64,000 nt of DNA, taken from positions 270,065,944 through 270,129,943 of the forward strand of contig NC_133662.1 of assembly GCF_037893015.1 (NCBI RefSeq), in the 5' to 3' direction. The DNA comes from Macrotis lagotis. Taxonomy: Eukaryota; Chordata; Mammalia; Peramelemorphia; Peramelidae. Below, piece after piece: positions 12,475 through 23,329 of this stretch (position 1 is the first letter of the stretch; every line of letters starts with the position of its first letter). The position numbers and the translations under genes were made by a program. Under the pieces are notes generated by a model. The model worked only from the letters and a program-made list of their open reading frames with translations, was not told the origin of the DNA and searched no databases.

Positions 12475-12517
<43 letters not shown>
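12475..12517. repeat. (CA)n microsatellite
   Basis: About 21 uninterrupted CA units are followed by a C-rich run. A short open frame across it is an artefact. Confidence 0.97.
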
Positions 12518-12519
<2 letters not shown>

Positions 12520-12969
12520 CTTCACCACCACCTCCCCCCCCACACACAGGAGTGTTATATGCCAGGACCTGCTGCTTGAATCAATGAATATTTTAGGGAG
12601 CGATCACTTCTCTGAGCTGCCCCTTCTAAAAGGGAGGTCAATAAAGAGTTATTCAGGACTCACTTGGCAGGCTCTGTACTACAGTCTAGAGATAAGACCA
12701 AGAAAGTTGTACTTGTTCCAAAGGAGATGATATTATGAGGAGGGATTTCAGAAGGGGCATGAGGGAACTAACAACTAGACGGATCAGAAAAATATCTCCA
12801 CAAGGGCAGATTGTAGCCCCTGAACAGACTGATTTTGTACAGGTGCTTTCAGTGAAAACTTCACCCCTTTGAGATCCAGTTGATGAAATGCTGAGGCCAT
12901 GATGATGATGATGATAATAATAATGTAGTATTTATGTACTGCTCATGATGTGTCAGTGCTAAGTGCCTT

Positions 12970-13165
12970 ACAAATATTTTATTTGGTCTTTCCAATAACC
13001 ATGTGATGTGGGTACTCTTATTATTTCTGTTTACACTTGAGTAAACTGAGGCAAACAGGTTTGTTGTGGTGGTGGTGGTGGTTATTGTCCTGGTTTAATG
13101 ACTTGCTCGGGACAAGTATCTGAAGTCAGATTTGAATTCAGGTCTTCCTGACTCCAAACCTAGAA
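12970..13165 (-). repeat. MIR-family SINE
   Basis: Reverse-oriented MIR motifs are visible: 'gagtaaactgaggcaaacag', 'gacttgctcgggacaagtat' and 'gatttgaattcaggtcttcc'. A (GGT)n run at 13066-13081 interrupts it. Confidence 0.7.
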
Positions 13166-13169
13166 TGCC

Positions 13170-16100
13170 ACCCAGACAACAACTGCACAATCCATGAAAG
13201 CGGGACCTATGAGAGCTGATGGTTCTCCAGTATAGGCTCAGAGGACTCAGGGTCATTTGTAGACCATGAGGAGGTGATGTGGAAAATGAGAGCTGTCCTC
13301 CTTTCTGGAATTCCAGTTTTATCTGGAGTTCTGCTCTTCACTGAGGAAGGTTTCCATCATAGCATCTGGAACTTAATTTCTTCACCTCTAGTCTCTAGCT
13401 TAGGGCTAGATTTCCTGAGGGGGCCCTAATTCTTAACATAGAGAGTGGATTTCTCTTTTGTTTTATGTGAGGGGGGTATTGTCTTCCCCCCAAAAAAACA
13501 CAAGAAACAAGTAGAAAACTACTTCAGAAGGGGCTCCTGAGCACAGTTCTCTGAAGAAACTATACCTCACTCAGCTGTGGATACCTCCCTGGTCATTTCT
13601 CAAATATGCACATTCAGGTTTTCCCAAACCCCAAGAGACTGAAGCTTTATGAGAATACCCAGACAACAGTCACCTTGTGCTACTTCCAACTGACTCCTCA
13701 ATTCTTATCTCTGAGAGAGGGAGATCTGTAATTGTTCCATAGCAGCCAGACACTCTTCTGGGTCATCTGGAAAATGGGGTTCAATGGAACAGGTTTTTAT
13801 TTTATTTTATTTTGTATTTTTATGAACATTAAGTAAGAGCTTATTCAATGGAACACTCGGGTGAATTCCTTTAAAACGATGAAAAATGGAAAAGAGAATG
13901 TTGTAATGCTCTTACTGGACCTCTGCCCTTGTTAGCTCTCTTGTAAAATCCATGCACCAACCTCTTGGCAATGCCTTTCAATCCTGGGGGGTACACACTA
14001 GGCTTAATGGGCTCAGTGAGATTTAGTAGCAAAAATTCTCTGAACTTCCCCATGAGAAACTAAGATCTGCTTCCTGGCCCCAATGATTATGTCTGATCAT
14101 CTATGAGCAACAAAGAGGTTTCATAATATTTTTACAGTCTTGGCCCTAGGCCACTTGCCCTCTGAGAGACCCAACATGAACACCAAGAAGCATCCACTCA
14201 CGAGGGCTGTAAATGGAGGTTTACCTTTTCCTCTGAACCTTCTGGCTACCACTGTGCCAAAGAGAGATGGAAGGATCCAGGCGTCAGGGAGGCGATGGCA
14301 ATGTTCTCACCGCCAGGGCGAAGCAGTGGCCAGAAGCTACTTGGGCATTGTGGGTGTCCAGTGTTGGTCCCTGCCAGATGTGTGCGCTCCTTTCTATCCT
14401 CAGATCCTAGAGCTGGCACTAGAAGGAGCTCCATGATTCTTCTCTGACCCCCTCATTGTGGAAGCCTGGGAAGATGAGAGAACTTGGGTTGCCAGTGCCA
14501 TCAGAGTCCACCCACCAATATCTCTCCAGTGCCTACCATAAGTTGAGCACTGGGCTAAATGCTTCAATGTAAATAACCCTATGGAAGTCAATCTATTGGG
14601 AATGGGGATGGGCAGCAACATATACACGTAGGAGTCAATGGAAATAGACCTGGGTCACTCAATTGACAAGGAAATGTCTCTAAACTACCTAAAGTAATGG
14701 GAGGAGGGGCTGCTGTAGCCTCTGGAGTGGTGGGGTCCATTCCCTCCAGCTCCTTTGGACAGGTCATGGCTCAGAAGTGTTGCTTTTGGCCTCTGGATGT
14801 CAAAGACAATAATTAATAGAGGAGAAAGAGACTGTAGACAACAACAGGCAGTTGAATAAGCTGGCGTTGATATTTTATGAGCTTCCAGGGGACCCCACCC
14901 ACCTCAGTCCCTGGCAAGGGAGCATGTCCCCATCTCCAACCAGGAAGCCTTCAAATTCCAAGCAGGAGCCAATTCCTTTAGACCAGTGACTCAAGACCTG
15001 TGATAAACTTTGTGTGATATTGCACCCAGCACTTGAAAGTGTCATATTCAGAAGAATAAGGGCTGGAAGCACTTACATGCCCCGCATGCTGGGGCCAGAA
15101 GGTGAGATCTCCAGGGGCCTCCCTCCTTGTCTGGCCCCTCCTCAGGCTTGAGCTCTTGGCTTCACATATTCCTCCTCTTCCATGACTAACCCTACCCCAG
15201 GTCTAGATCTTACTCCTGCAGCCAAATGCAAATCAAATGTTAAAAACTCACCTGAGTTCTTAGTTAAAGAGAAGAGGTTCTTGTGATGGGGCTACTAGAT
15301 GTTTCTGAAAGGTGGACCACTCAGGAAGGGATGGGGAATTCTACCAGAGGCTCCAAGCATAGTTTCCATAATAGGTCAGGTCCCAAGGGGGCTTCTCCTA
15401 GTCTGGAGGTGGGTTATATCTCTGCTCTTCAGTGCCCACTTCTCCAATCAGGAGGAGTCATTCTGGAGGCTTCCATTCTGAAGATCTCACCCCAAACTTT
15501 AGAACTCTCTATCACCCCACTCATTTAGAGTGACCCCAGAAAAGAGGGGACTCATTTTCCCCTCAGACCTCAATATCTGGACCTGCCCTGTCTGACTCAA
15601 TTCTACCCCAGCCCCCAGCTCCTAGACTGTGACTACATAGCTACTCAGAATTCTCCAACACATACTCTATTTTCACCTCTCAACAAAATTCCTTGGCTGA
15701 TCACTCAATAGCTTGAAGGGATTGGGGAGCTCCAGGCTGTGCTCATTGACCATCAGAAGAGAAATCTCTGCTGGGTTGGGGTCCAGGGCCTGATGAACTA
15801 CATGGAGAGAGAAGGGCTTCTCATCACATTGTCTCCAAGGTGGTGAAGTTACTGATCACTGTGGAAGATCTTTTCTCAAGTCATAGACTTGAATCCATAT
15901 TTCAAGAGCATTGAGATTTCGGCTGTGAAGACTTGTCTTCTGTCAATGCAGATCAATACCTCTCCTGCAATTTGGTCTTAGGCAAGTTAAGTGACTTATC
16001 AAGAGTCATACAATCAGGTACCCTGACTTTCTGACCTCTCAAGACTTGTGTTTCCTCCTCATGAACTTGAACTGCTAATGGGCCAGTCTCAGAAATCACT

Positions 16101-16620
16101 GGCATCTGATAGATTCTTGGATCCTTCAGATCATCTTTGTGAGATTGGCTCTGGGAAACTAGCATATTTGTAAATACTTCTAATAAGAGATCTTCTCCAA
16201 CCCAGGTGAGTACACTGGACCTCCTAATAGAGGACGAGAACTGACACAGGCCTGGTTGAGAAAGGAGTGGGGGTAGAACATTTGACAATGTTCTACTGAA
16301 GTACCTTCTTTCTATGTGGACCTCAAAAGACAATGAAGAAATTTTCCATCAATCCACTCCCCATTTAAGCTAGGAATGATTGCTCCACAATTTCATCCTG
16401 AAGGAGTTTTGAGATACCTGCCACACTTTAGTCTGAAACCATAGAACCCTCTGAAAGTGGGCTCTCCCCTTCTAGCAAGCTGTCTTCTATGCATAGGGCA
16501 GGATAGGCACAACAGCAGGGACACCATCTTCTCTCACCTGAACTTCAATAAAGCAAAATGTAAAGTTTGATACTTGGGTTCAAAAAAATCACCTTTCCAA
16601 GTTCAATGTGGGGGAGGAGG
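13170..16620. other. Largely unique intergenic sequence
   Basis: I see no gene and no young repeat here. Minor items are a TTTTA run at 13798-13813 and a short repeat tail near 14525-14575. Open frames at 13871-14053, 14140-14436 and 15953-16333 have no recognisable domains. Confidence 0.5.
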
Positions 16621-16621
16621 C

Positions 16622-16664
16622 ATGGATGGATGGATGGATGGATGGATGGATGGATGGATGGATG
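16622..16664. repeat. (ATGG)n microsatellite
   Basis: Eleven nearly perfect tetranucleotide units, giving an HPSI repeat if translated on the minus strand. Confidence 0.95.
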
Positions 16665-16794
16665 AAAGCTTGTCTGGAAAAGATGCTCATTATGAATTTT
16701 CCCTATTCCTAAGACCAGTCTATGGTCTCCTGTAGCACTAAGGAGTAGACAAATAATCCTCAAGGTCTTCAGAAGCCCATCTCAATCAACACCT

Positions 16795-17040
16795 CTCTCT
16801 AAAGGAAGCTTCTCCTGATCTCCTCAAAAACCTCACCCCCCCCCATTCTGCTCCACCTCTCCAGTGACTATTGCTTCATATAACTAGCTTGTCTTGATTC
16901 TCCTTGCTGTTAACTGGGAATTTAAGCTCCTTAAATACAAGAATTATTTCATTTTTTGTCTTTCTGTTTTGTTCCCTGTGCCAGTGTTGGCCCACAATAG
17001 ACATTTATTCAATAAATAGTTGTTGAATGAATAAATGACC
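16795..17040 (+). mobile_element. L2 LINE 3' end
   Basis: 'ctaaaggaagcttctcctga' followed by 'tttaagctccttaaatacaa', 'gttccctgtgccagtgttgg' and 'ttattcaataaatagttgtt' matches the L2 tail order. Confidence 0.75.
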
Positions 17041-17064
17041 TAGAATGCTCATTTAACTGCAATC

Positions 17065-17190
17065 AGCTCACAAAACTTGAAACTAGTAGGGACTTTAGAG
17101 ATCATTCATTCCATCTCTCCCATTTTACAGATAGGGAACAGAGAAATCACAAAAGTAGCAAGTGACAGAGCTAGGAAGCAGGAATGCCAA
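17065..17190 (-). repeat. MIR-family fragment
   Basis: The reversed MIR end reads 'ccattttacagatagggaac' and 'agtgacagagctaggaagca'. It directly precedes the unique block at 17340-17660. Confidence 0.55.
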
Positions 17191-17339
17191 ACTCTTCCCA
17201 TTGTTCTGCATTCCCCAAATTAAAATGTGCCCTTTGTATGGTCGTTGGTCATCGAATGGTTCTGTGTCTTGTCCTCTTGACTGGAGTGTCAGGGCCTCGG
17301 TGTAACTTCTCAGAGACAGTGTGGTCCCACCCATGGTAG

Positions 17340-17660
17340 GTGCGGGGTGACAACAAATATCTATCATTATGATAACCCTCAGAGGACCCATACTGACCTA
17401 GATTGTATGGAACTCTTTGTAATAATGAGCCAGATTAAAGCACGGTTTTATTGGGCTATTAAAACCCAGTTATTTAAAAATAAATGCAGCCAAGAGCCAG
17501 CATCGAGGTTGGATTGTGTTCCAATTGGCAGCTGGGTTTTCGATCATGGCAAGGGTGCGCCATTAGTCACTGAACCAATAAACAAGCTCCCTCGGTTGAG
17601 ATAGAAACATCATGCTGCGTGTTTCTTCGTGATTAATGAAGGCACTCTGGGCCCCAGAGG
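17340..17660. promoter_or_regulatory. Candidate conserved non-coding element
   Basis: The block is free of repeats and microsatellites. It holds clustered motifs typical of developmental enhancers: 'cggttttattgggc' (HOX/CDX-like TTTATTG), 'gttatttaaaaataaatgca', an inverted CCAAT pair ('ttccaattggcagc' and 'gaaccaataaac'), and 'gattaatgaaggc' (homeodomain-like). Conservation is inferred, not measured. Confidence 0.4.
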
Positions 17661-18004
17661 CCTCCAAGGGGCCTTCTCTGGTTACAGAAGAATCGATCTT
17701 GGACAGTTCCAGATGAAGATTCATTCTCCCATTTCCTCACAATGATTTCCTCTGTTTCTTATGAACTACATCCTCTTTTCAATAACAGTCACCCACTTGG
17801 CCTGAGAGCATTTGTTTTCTCAATAGATCAAACTTAGGACAAGGTTGATTTTATTTTCAATCCAAAAAAAGACACTATTATCTAGAATTTATTTTTGTCT
17901 TAAAGAGTATTTACAAATGTCTCTTTTAGGAAATGGAATATAAGAAGCTTATTTTGATTTCTTAGTATAATCAGTGTAGGCAAAGAAGTAGTTAGTATAA
18001 CCCC

Positions 18005-18220
18005 AGGGGGGATAGGCAGCTGGTCTTGATTTTGAGAAGTCTTGGGTTCAAATTCCACCTGGGACATATACTGGTTTTGTGACCTTGACCAAGTCACTTA
18101 CCTTCTCAGCATCCTAAGCAACTCTTTCAGACTCTAAACTGAACATCCACTTTTGACCTGAATCACCAAAGGGAGTTCCTCCATCCAACAGTTCCTCTAC
18201 CCAACCTAAAATTCCATAGC
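18005..18220 (+). mobile_element. Older SINE with CORE-type body
   Basis: The motif order is 'cttgggttcaaattccacct', 'ttttgtgaccttgaccaagt', 'caagtcacttaccttctcag', 'catcctaagcaactctttca' and 'gggagttcctc'. This resembles old SINEs of early mammals (MON1 or related). It is well diverged. Confidence 0.55.
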
Positions 18221-18229
18221 TGATGCATT

Positions 18230-18510
18230 TCTGCCAAGTCTTTCTTCCCTCCTTCTATTCAGCTGTCTAATTGATCTTTCAATTAGGTGTAGGTCTGACC
18301 ACTTCACCCACCTATTCAGGTGTTCCCCATCACCACTAGGAGTAAATTAAAAAAAAAAACCCTCAAGTGTTTGAAAGCCCTCCCTAATCTGACTAGACCC
18401 CCCTCAGACCTTTCCAGGCTTGTTATACCTTTCTCCCCAACCCCATGGATGGGACATTGGCCTCCTAGATGCTTCTCACACAGGACCCTCCATCTTGGGA
18501 TTCTGGGGAT
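18230..18510 (+). mobile_element. L2 LINE fragment
   Basis: 'tctaattgatctttcaatta', 'gtgtaggtctgaccacttca', 'cacctattcaggtgttcccc', 'tgtttgaaagccctccctaa' follow the L2 3' coding order; an A run at 18350-18359 interrupts it. Confidence 0.7.
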
Positions 18511-18539
18511 TTTTCACCAGGGAACATTTTTCACTTTGT

Positions 18540-19090
18540 TTTTTAATTAAAATGCAGAAATAAATTTGACACAGAAGCAGATCAAGGATTGAGTTTTACT
18601 GGACTTGACCCCAATATTGCAAACTTTTATTCAAATAAATAGGTCCAGCTTTGGATTTATATATGATTGCTATTTAATGTTAAACTTCTTCCATATTGTA
18701 GCTTATTTCATTAAAATATGAGTCTATTAAAATTTTATAAAACAAAGAAATTGAATATGAAGTCTTGCAGATAACAGTAAGCATATGAGCTCTTGCTGGA
18801 TTATTTCTTTTATGTTTATTTGCATGTAAAATTTTCATAATTATTTTATAATTTGAGTTTTATAATTTCATAGTCACACTCTATAATTATATGGAGAATA
18901 AAATGATCTATTTTATGATTATACTTATATAACATAAACTCTAATTTGTAGACTTTGAGGACAAAACTATCATTGGAGTTATTGCAAGCGCTCAATGAAT
19001 AATATCTAAAAGGATATTATGAGTAGTATATTAAATTACCCTGGGGGTTCGCAACACATTTTTGCTGTTATTGTTGAAAGAGATTTATCG
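18540..19090. promoter_or_regulatory. AT-rich unique block, candidate regulatory DNA
   Basis: A 550-bp AT-rich segment has no recognised repeat. It contains an octamer ('gtttatttgcatgtaaaa'), several TAATTA/TTAATTAA-type homeodomain cores and 'gctgttattgttgaaa' (SOX-like). It could be a constrained enhancer or simply AT-rich spacer. Confidence 0.3.
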
Positions 19091-19214
19091 GAGCAAAAAT
19101 GTTGGGAGCCATTAAGCTAAACCCATTCCCTCATTTTAAAAATGAGGGATCTGAGGCTTTAGAAACATTAACTGACTCCTCAGGGACAAAGCTAGTGAAA
19201 ATCGTCAGAGTAGA

Positions 19215-19385
19215 GTAGTGAGGGGAAAGGGCATCAGGAAGACCCAAGTTCAAATCCCACTTCTTAACACTTAATATCTGTGTGACCTTAGGGGAATCAC
19301 CTAACTTGGTTTCTACCATTATCAAAGAAGAAAGTTGCCCATGGTGGCTTCTATGATGCCTTTCAGCTACAAATCTACATCCTTA
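19215..19385 (+). repeat. MIR-like SINE
   Basis: 'caagttcaaatcccacttct', 'atctgtgtgaccttagggga' and the 3' part 'cctttcagctacaaatctac' give the order of a MIR-family element. Confidence 0.65.
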
Positions 19386-19389
19386 TGAG

Positions 19390-20690
19390 TATCAGAGTCA
19401 GGTCTCATGGCTCCCAGATCAGGGCTTTTTCTATAACATGAATTTCAAAGGCTATGCCTAACATACATAACTATACTGATCTCTTCAATAAGTCTATTCT
19501 GGGCAGCGTGCTGGAGACCAAGTTTGAGAAATCAGTCTTCAATAACCATTTATTCAGATTCTAGGTGGTGCTCCGCTCTGGGAGTACAAAGGCTTGAAAG
19601 AAATAACACCCTTGCTCTTGAGAAGCTTTGATTGGGGGGTCACAATGTGGACACATTCAAGAGAAGTCCCTACTGTGTGCTGAGCACTGTGCTAAGAGAA
19701 GTCCTTCAAGGAGATGTATCCAAAAAGGCCCCAATAAATACGTGGAACTGCAGAAATTCCATTCTGAAGAAACTCTCAGCCCCTCTAGATTTCAAATGAT
19801 AATCAGGGAAAAATGAGAAAGAGCCCAATTCCATAGAGGACCAAATGTTTGCTAAAGAGAATTAAAATATAGAAGACCTGGGTATCATCCAAACTAGGCT
19901 CCTTGGGCCATTGTGGAGATCACCGAGACCCAAGCACACGTGTTTTCTCTAGGGTTGTATATTCTTGTGGAAGTTTAAACAGTTCATCATGGGTCATTTG
20001 TCATTCTCAAAGGAGGATGAAGCCAGAAGTTCTCCTGAGGAAAGATGGGCTATGCAAATGAATTGTAGATTCTCAGGGCAAAGGGATTGGAGGTGACAGC
20101 CGGGATCTGAGTAGGTTTGCTTTCTTGGTGGAAAAAAAAAAGGCAAGAATTCAGTTTTCGATAGCCCTGACTAGTTCCAGTGGATGACTCTTTCAAATGT
20201 TTCCTTTCCAAAGGACTCAAACAGTCTCAGTTTCTCAAGAATCTAGCTTATAGGGCCCAGTCAACTCTGTGAGAATCTTACATTCTGTGTGAACTATTTG
20301 ACTTCATACCTTAGACCAACTCAGAGAAATTAGGGATATATTCCTTGATTACCCAATACAGGTGCCATCCACTTCAGTATTGAGCTTTCCATCTTTGATG
20401 TGAGATCATGGGAGAAGAAAACTGGGCATCTATAGAGCTTGCCCTGGGTCAACAGAGGGGGCTCTGAGCTAGGAGCCTTGGCCCAGACCCCTGACCATAA
20501 GACCACAGATTCTCTGGTAAGAATCAGAAAATAGCCCTAAGCAAAATTCTGAATTTGTCTCTAATTTACCATTTCTTTCTGGAGCCTTCCAGGCCTTCCA
20601 TATTCATTAATTCTCAATTATATTAGTCTGCTTTGGGAAGGGAAATCACAAAATTCATGAAAGAGAAAAGGATTCTTACCTTTTTAATTT
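19390..20690. other. Unique sequence with minor old repeat pieces
   Basis: A piece near 19985-20030 ('tcattctcaaaggaggatga') resembles the 3' body of a long marsupial SINE in reverse. A C-ACGTG E-box lies near 19937. Nothing gene-like was seen. Confidence 0.45.
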
Positions 20691-21010
20691 TTTTAATAAC
20701 CATAAATTAAGGAAAATTAACTGTTAGCAAGTCAGCTCAAGCACACATCTGTTTTTCTTTCATTTTCATTTAATTTATTTTGTTTTGAAATTATGAAACA
20801 CCAAATAAAATGTACATTTCCGTATACAAAGTGAAACAGGACAAAAAGATTCTACATGTCCAAGACTTGTTTTAGCCTTTTATATATAAATTCAGCATGG
20901 AACTGTCTAAGTGATTTTTTTCCTGCCTGTGATTCCTTCTGACCTACTTCTGTTCTCTTTACAATTATTTTCTGCTGAGTACTGCCCTGGAGAGGATTCT
21001 GTGTGATTGA
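20690..21010 (-). mobile_element. Probable L1 3'UTR fragment
   Basis: 'aaattatgaaacaccaaata', 'tgtacatttccgtatacaaa' and 'gtgaaacaggacaaaaagat' resemble a marsupial L1 3' region in reverse orientation. The match is from memory and diverged. Confidence 0.45.
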
Positions 21011-21059
21011 GCTCAGTGTTATTTCATTTCATACAATGATATAGCTTAAAAAAATTCAA

Positions 21060-21240
21060 AGCTAGTTTAAAGAATTTATTGTTTGTTATAGTTATTTCAC
21101 ATATAATTATTATATATTTATTATACATAGCTATTTAGTTGATTAAATTTATATATTATATAAATAAGCATATATTTTAAATATTATATATAAATATAAT
21201 TCATTTAATTTATTAAATTAAATTAAAAAGAAACCAGTAA
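21060..21240. repeat. AT-rich low-complexity tract
   Basis: Overlapping 'tatata', 'tttaaat' and 'attaaattaaattaaa' motifs run for about 180 bp, with local self-complementarity. Confidence 0.8.
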
Positions 21241-21979
21241 CTCCCCAAAACTTGTCTTTACATATCCATAACATATCAATATTAGATTGCCCACATAAGC
21301 ACCCAGGATAGCCTTCATGAATATAGAAGAGGGGCTGGCAGGTTCTCACAAATTACATTTTATAGTAGATCACATCTATACAGTCCCCATTTGACTGAGA
21401 GGTGCAGAGAATACAAAATCTTCCAGCATGTTTTTTGGTTGATGATTTTAAAAAATCACGAGATTCAGTAAAATCCAATGCCTTGAAGGGTCATATCCAC
21501 CAGTCTCCACTGCAGATATGCATCACTGGACCTGTCATTTCTTCTATAGGGAGCACCAGGTGAGGAACCTATTTACTAAAATGTTGGTAGAAATCTCTAC
21601 CACTTCTAGTCCCTGAGAGCTGCCTAAGGTATCTTGGTCCAAGACAAGGTGTGCCAGTAGGAGGGACCCAAACCCAAGTCTTCCTGGCTCCAAGCCCAGC
21701 TCTCTAAGCACCACACCATACTACCTCTCAAGCATTTGCTATGACCATGCTAGGTGCAATAGAAGAGATAGCTTTGCTGATCAACTTTGGATGATTATGA
21801 TCAGGTAGAACACTAAGGAAGGTGTTGAATGCTCACCCAAGGTGTGGATCACCATCAAGGGAGATTGTCCAATACAAGTCCAAGTTGCCGAGAAGTCTTC
21901 TGCACATGGTGAGGTTCTCCAGATGATAATTCAGGATTTCATGGATTTAGTTAGCATCTTTATGCTCATGATTCTCATT

Positions 21980-22425
21980 GCTCTTTAACCAGCCCTTACC
22001 TCTCTCTTAACTCCTGGACTTACATCTCCAACTACCTCTGGAACATCTTGACTTGCAGATATCTTAAACTCAACATGTCCCAAATCAAACAGATTCTTTT
22101 TTTCCCTCCTCAAACCCTTTCCTTTTCTTCACTTGTCCCAAATGCCTGAAATCATTTCTGCTTCCTTTCAAGTCACTGCCGAAATCCCTCAAATCTCCCA
22201 GAAGCCTTTTCCAGTCCCCCATCCCCTTCGTTCCAGTATCTTCTTTCTCTTCATTACCTCCAGTTGATCCTGCATATGTCTTGTTTGTACATTCTTGGCT
22301 ACATATGATCTGTCCCCTTTGACTTCAAGTTCCTCCAGAGCAAAGTCAGCTTCCATCTTTGTCTCTCCAGTGCTCGGCACTTTTAGTAGAAGACAGGCTT
22401 TTAATTAATGCTTATTGATAGACTC
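21980..22425 (+). mobile_element. L2 LINE 3' end
   Basis: 'ctcctggacttacatctcca', 'cttaaactcaacatgtccca' and 'tgtctctccagtgctcggca' with a terminal 'ttaattaatgcttattgata' match the L2 3' order. It is about 450 bp and old. Confidence 0.7.
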
Positions 22426-22984
22426 CAGATGCTCTCGTGCATTGATGACATTGTGGTGATTGCACCAAACTTCAGAACACCACAGAATCTCTTAAATGAG
22501 ACAGAAGGGATCAGTCTACCATCCATACCTTTATAACTTGGTGGATGAAAAATTCCTATTTTATCAAAAAGACTACACAGTTGATGAAAAATCCATAAAG
22601 CATATCTATCACTATCTTAGATGGACACTGCAGATGGCCAAGGAACTTAGTCCAGAACTAAAAGAAGAAAACATTCATAGTTGTCTTAGGCAAACTATAA
22701 GATGCTTTCTTTTTTTCTTTCATTTTTATTCTTTTTGTTTGTTTGTTTGTTTGACCTTCATTTCCAAATGCTCTCTCTCATAAAGAAACATTTATTGTTA
22801 CAAAGAATAAATTGGGGAAGGGATGGGGGGAGGTAGTGAGGGATCAGTTCAGCAAAATTACCCACACATCAACCAAAAAATAGATGCAAGGTTTTATATC
22901 CAACCCCCCATCCGTGTACTGTGCTTTCATTAATCCCAACATTCTTATGAAACATAAAACAATTAGTGAGGATTCTGGTTTTTC

Positions 22985-23310
22985 CATGATCTAAATAGAG
23001 ACATGGAAGATTTTGTGAAATATTGAGAAGTTAACTAACTTGTTCTGGGTCACAATCAGTATGTATATGGGTCAAGGCTTGACCCTAAGTTTTTCTAGGT
23101 CTGAGGTGGGCTTCCTTTTTTTTTTAGGTTTTTGCAAGGCAAATGGGGTTAAGTGACTTGCCCAAGGCCACACAGCTAGGTAATTATGAAGTGTCTGAGG
23201 TCGGATTTGAACTCGGGTACTCCTGACTCCAGGGCCAGTGCTCTATCCACTGCCCCACCTAGCTGCCCCTTGAGGTGGGATTTCTAACCACAATACCACA
23301 CTACTGCTAC
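22985..23310 (-). repeat. MIR-family SINE split by a younger SINE
   Basis: Reversed MIR sequence ('agttaactaacttgttctgg', 'gtcacaatcagtatgtatat') runs to 23113 and resumes at 23271 ('tgaggtgggatttctaacca'). The SINE at 23114-23270 sits inside it. Confidence 0.6.
23114..23270 (-). mobile_element. Marsupial tRNA-derived SINE nested in MIR
   Basis: The reverse complement of the family is complete: T run, 'aggtttttgcaaggcaaatg', 'cttgcccaaggccacacagc', 'ctctatccactgccccacct' and 'agctgcccc'. It is flanked by 12-bp copies of 'tgaggtgggctt/tgaggtgggatt' at 23102-23113 and 23271-23282. Confidence 0.93.
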
Positions 23311-23329
23311 TTTGACCTGCTTCTAGGAT

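Noticed and set aside
13871-14053. 60-codon minus frame with basic residues (KGIAKRLVHGFYKRANKGRG)
   Set aside because: It looked briefly protein-like, but it is short, lacks flanking coding signal and matches nothing I know.
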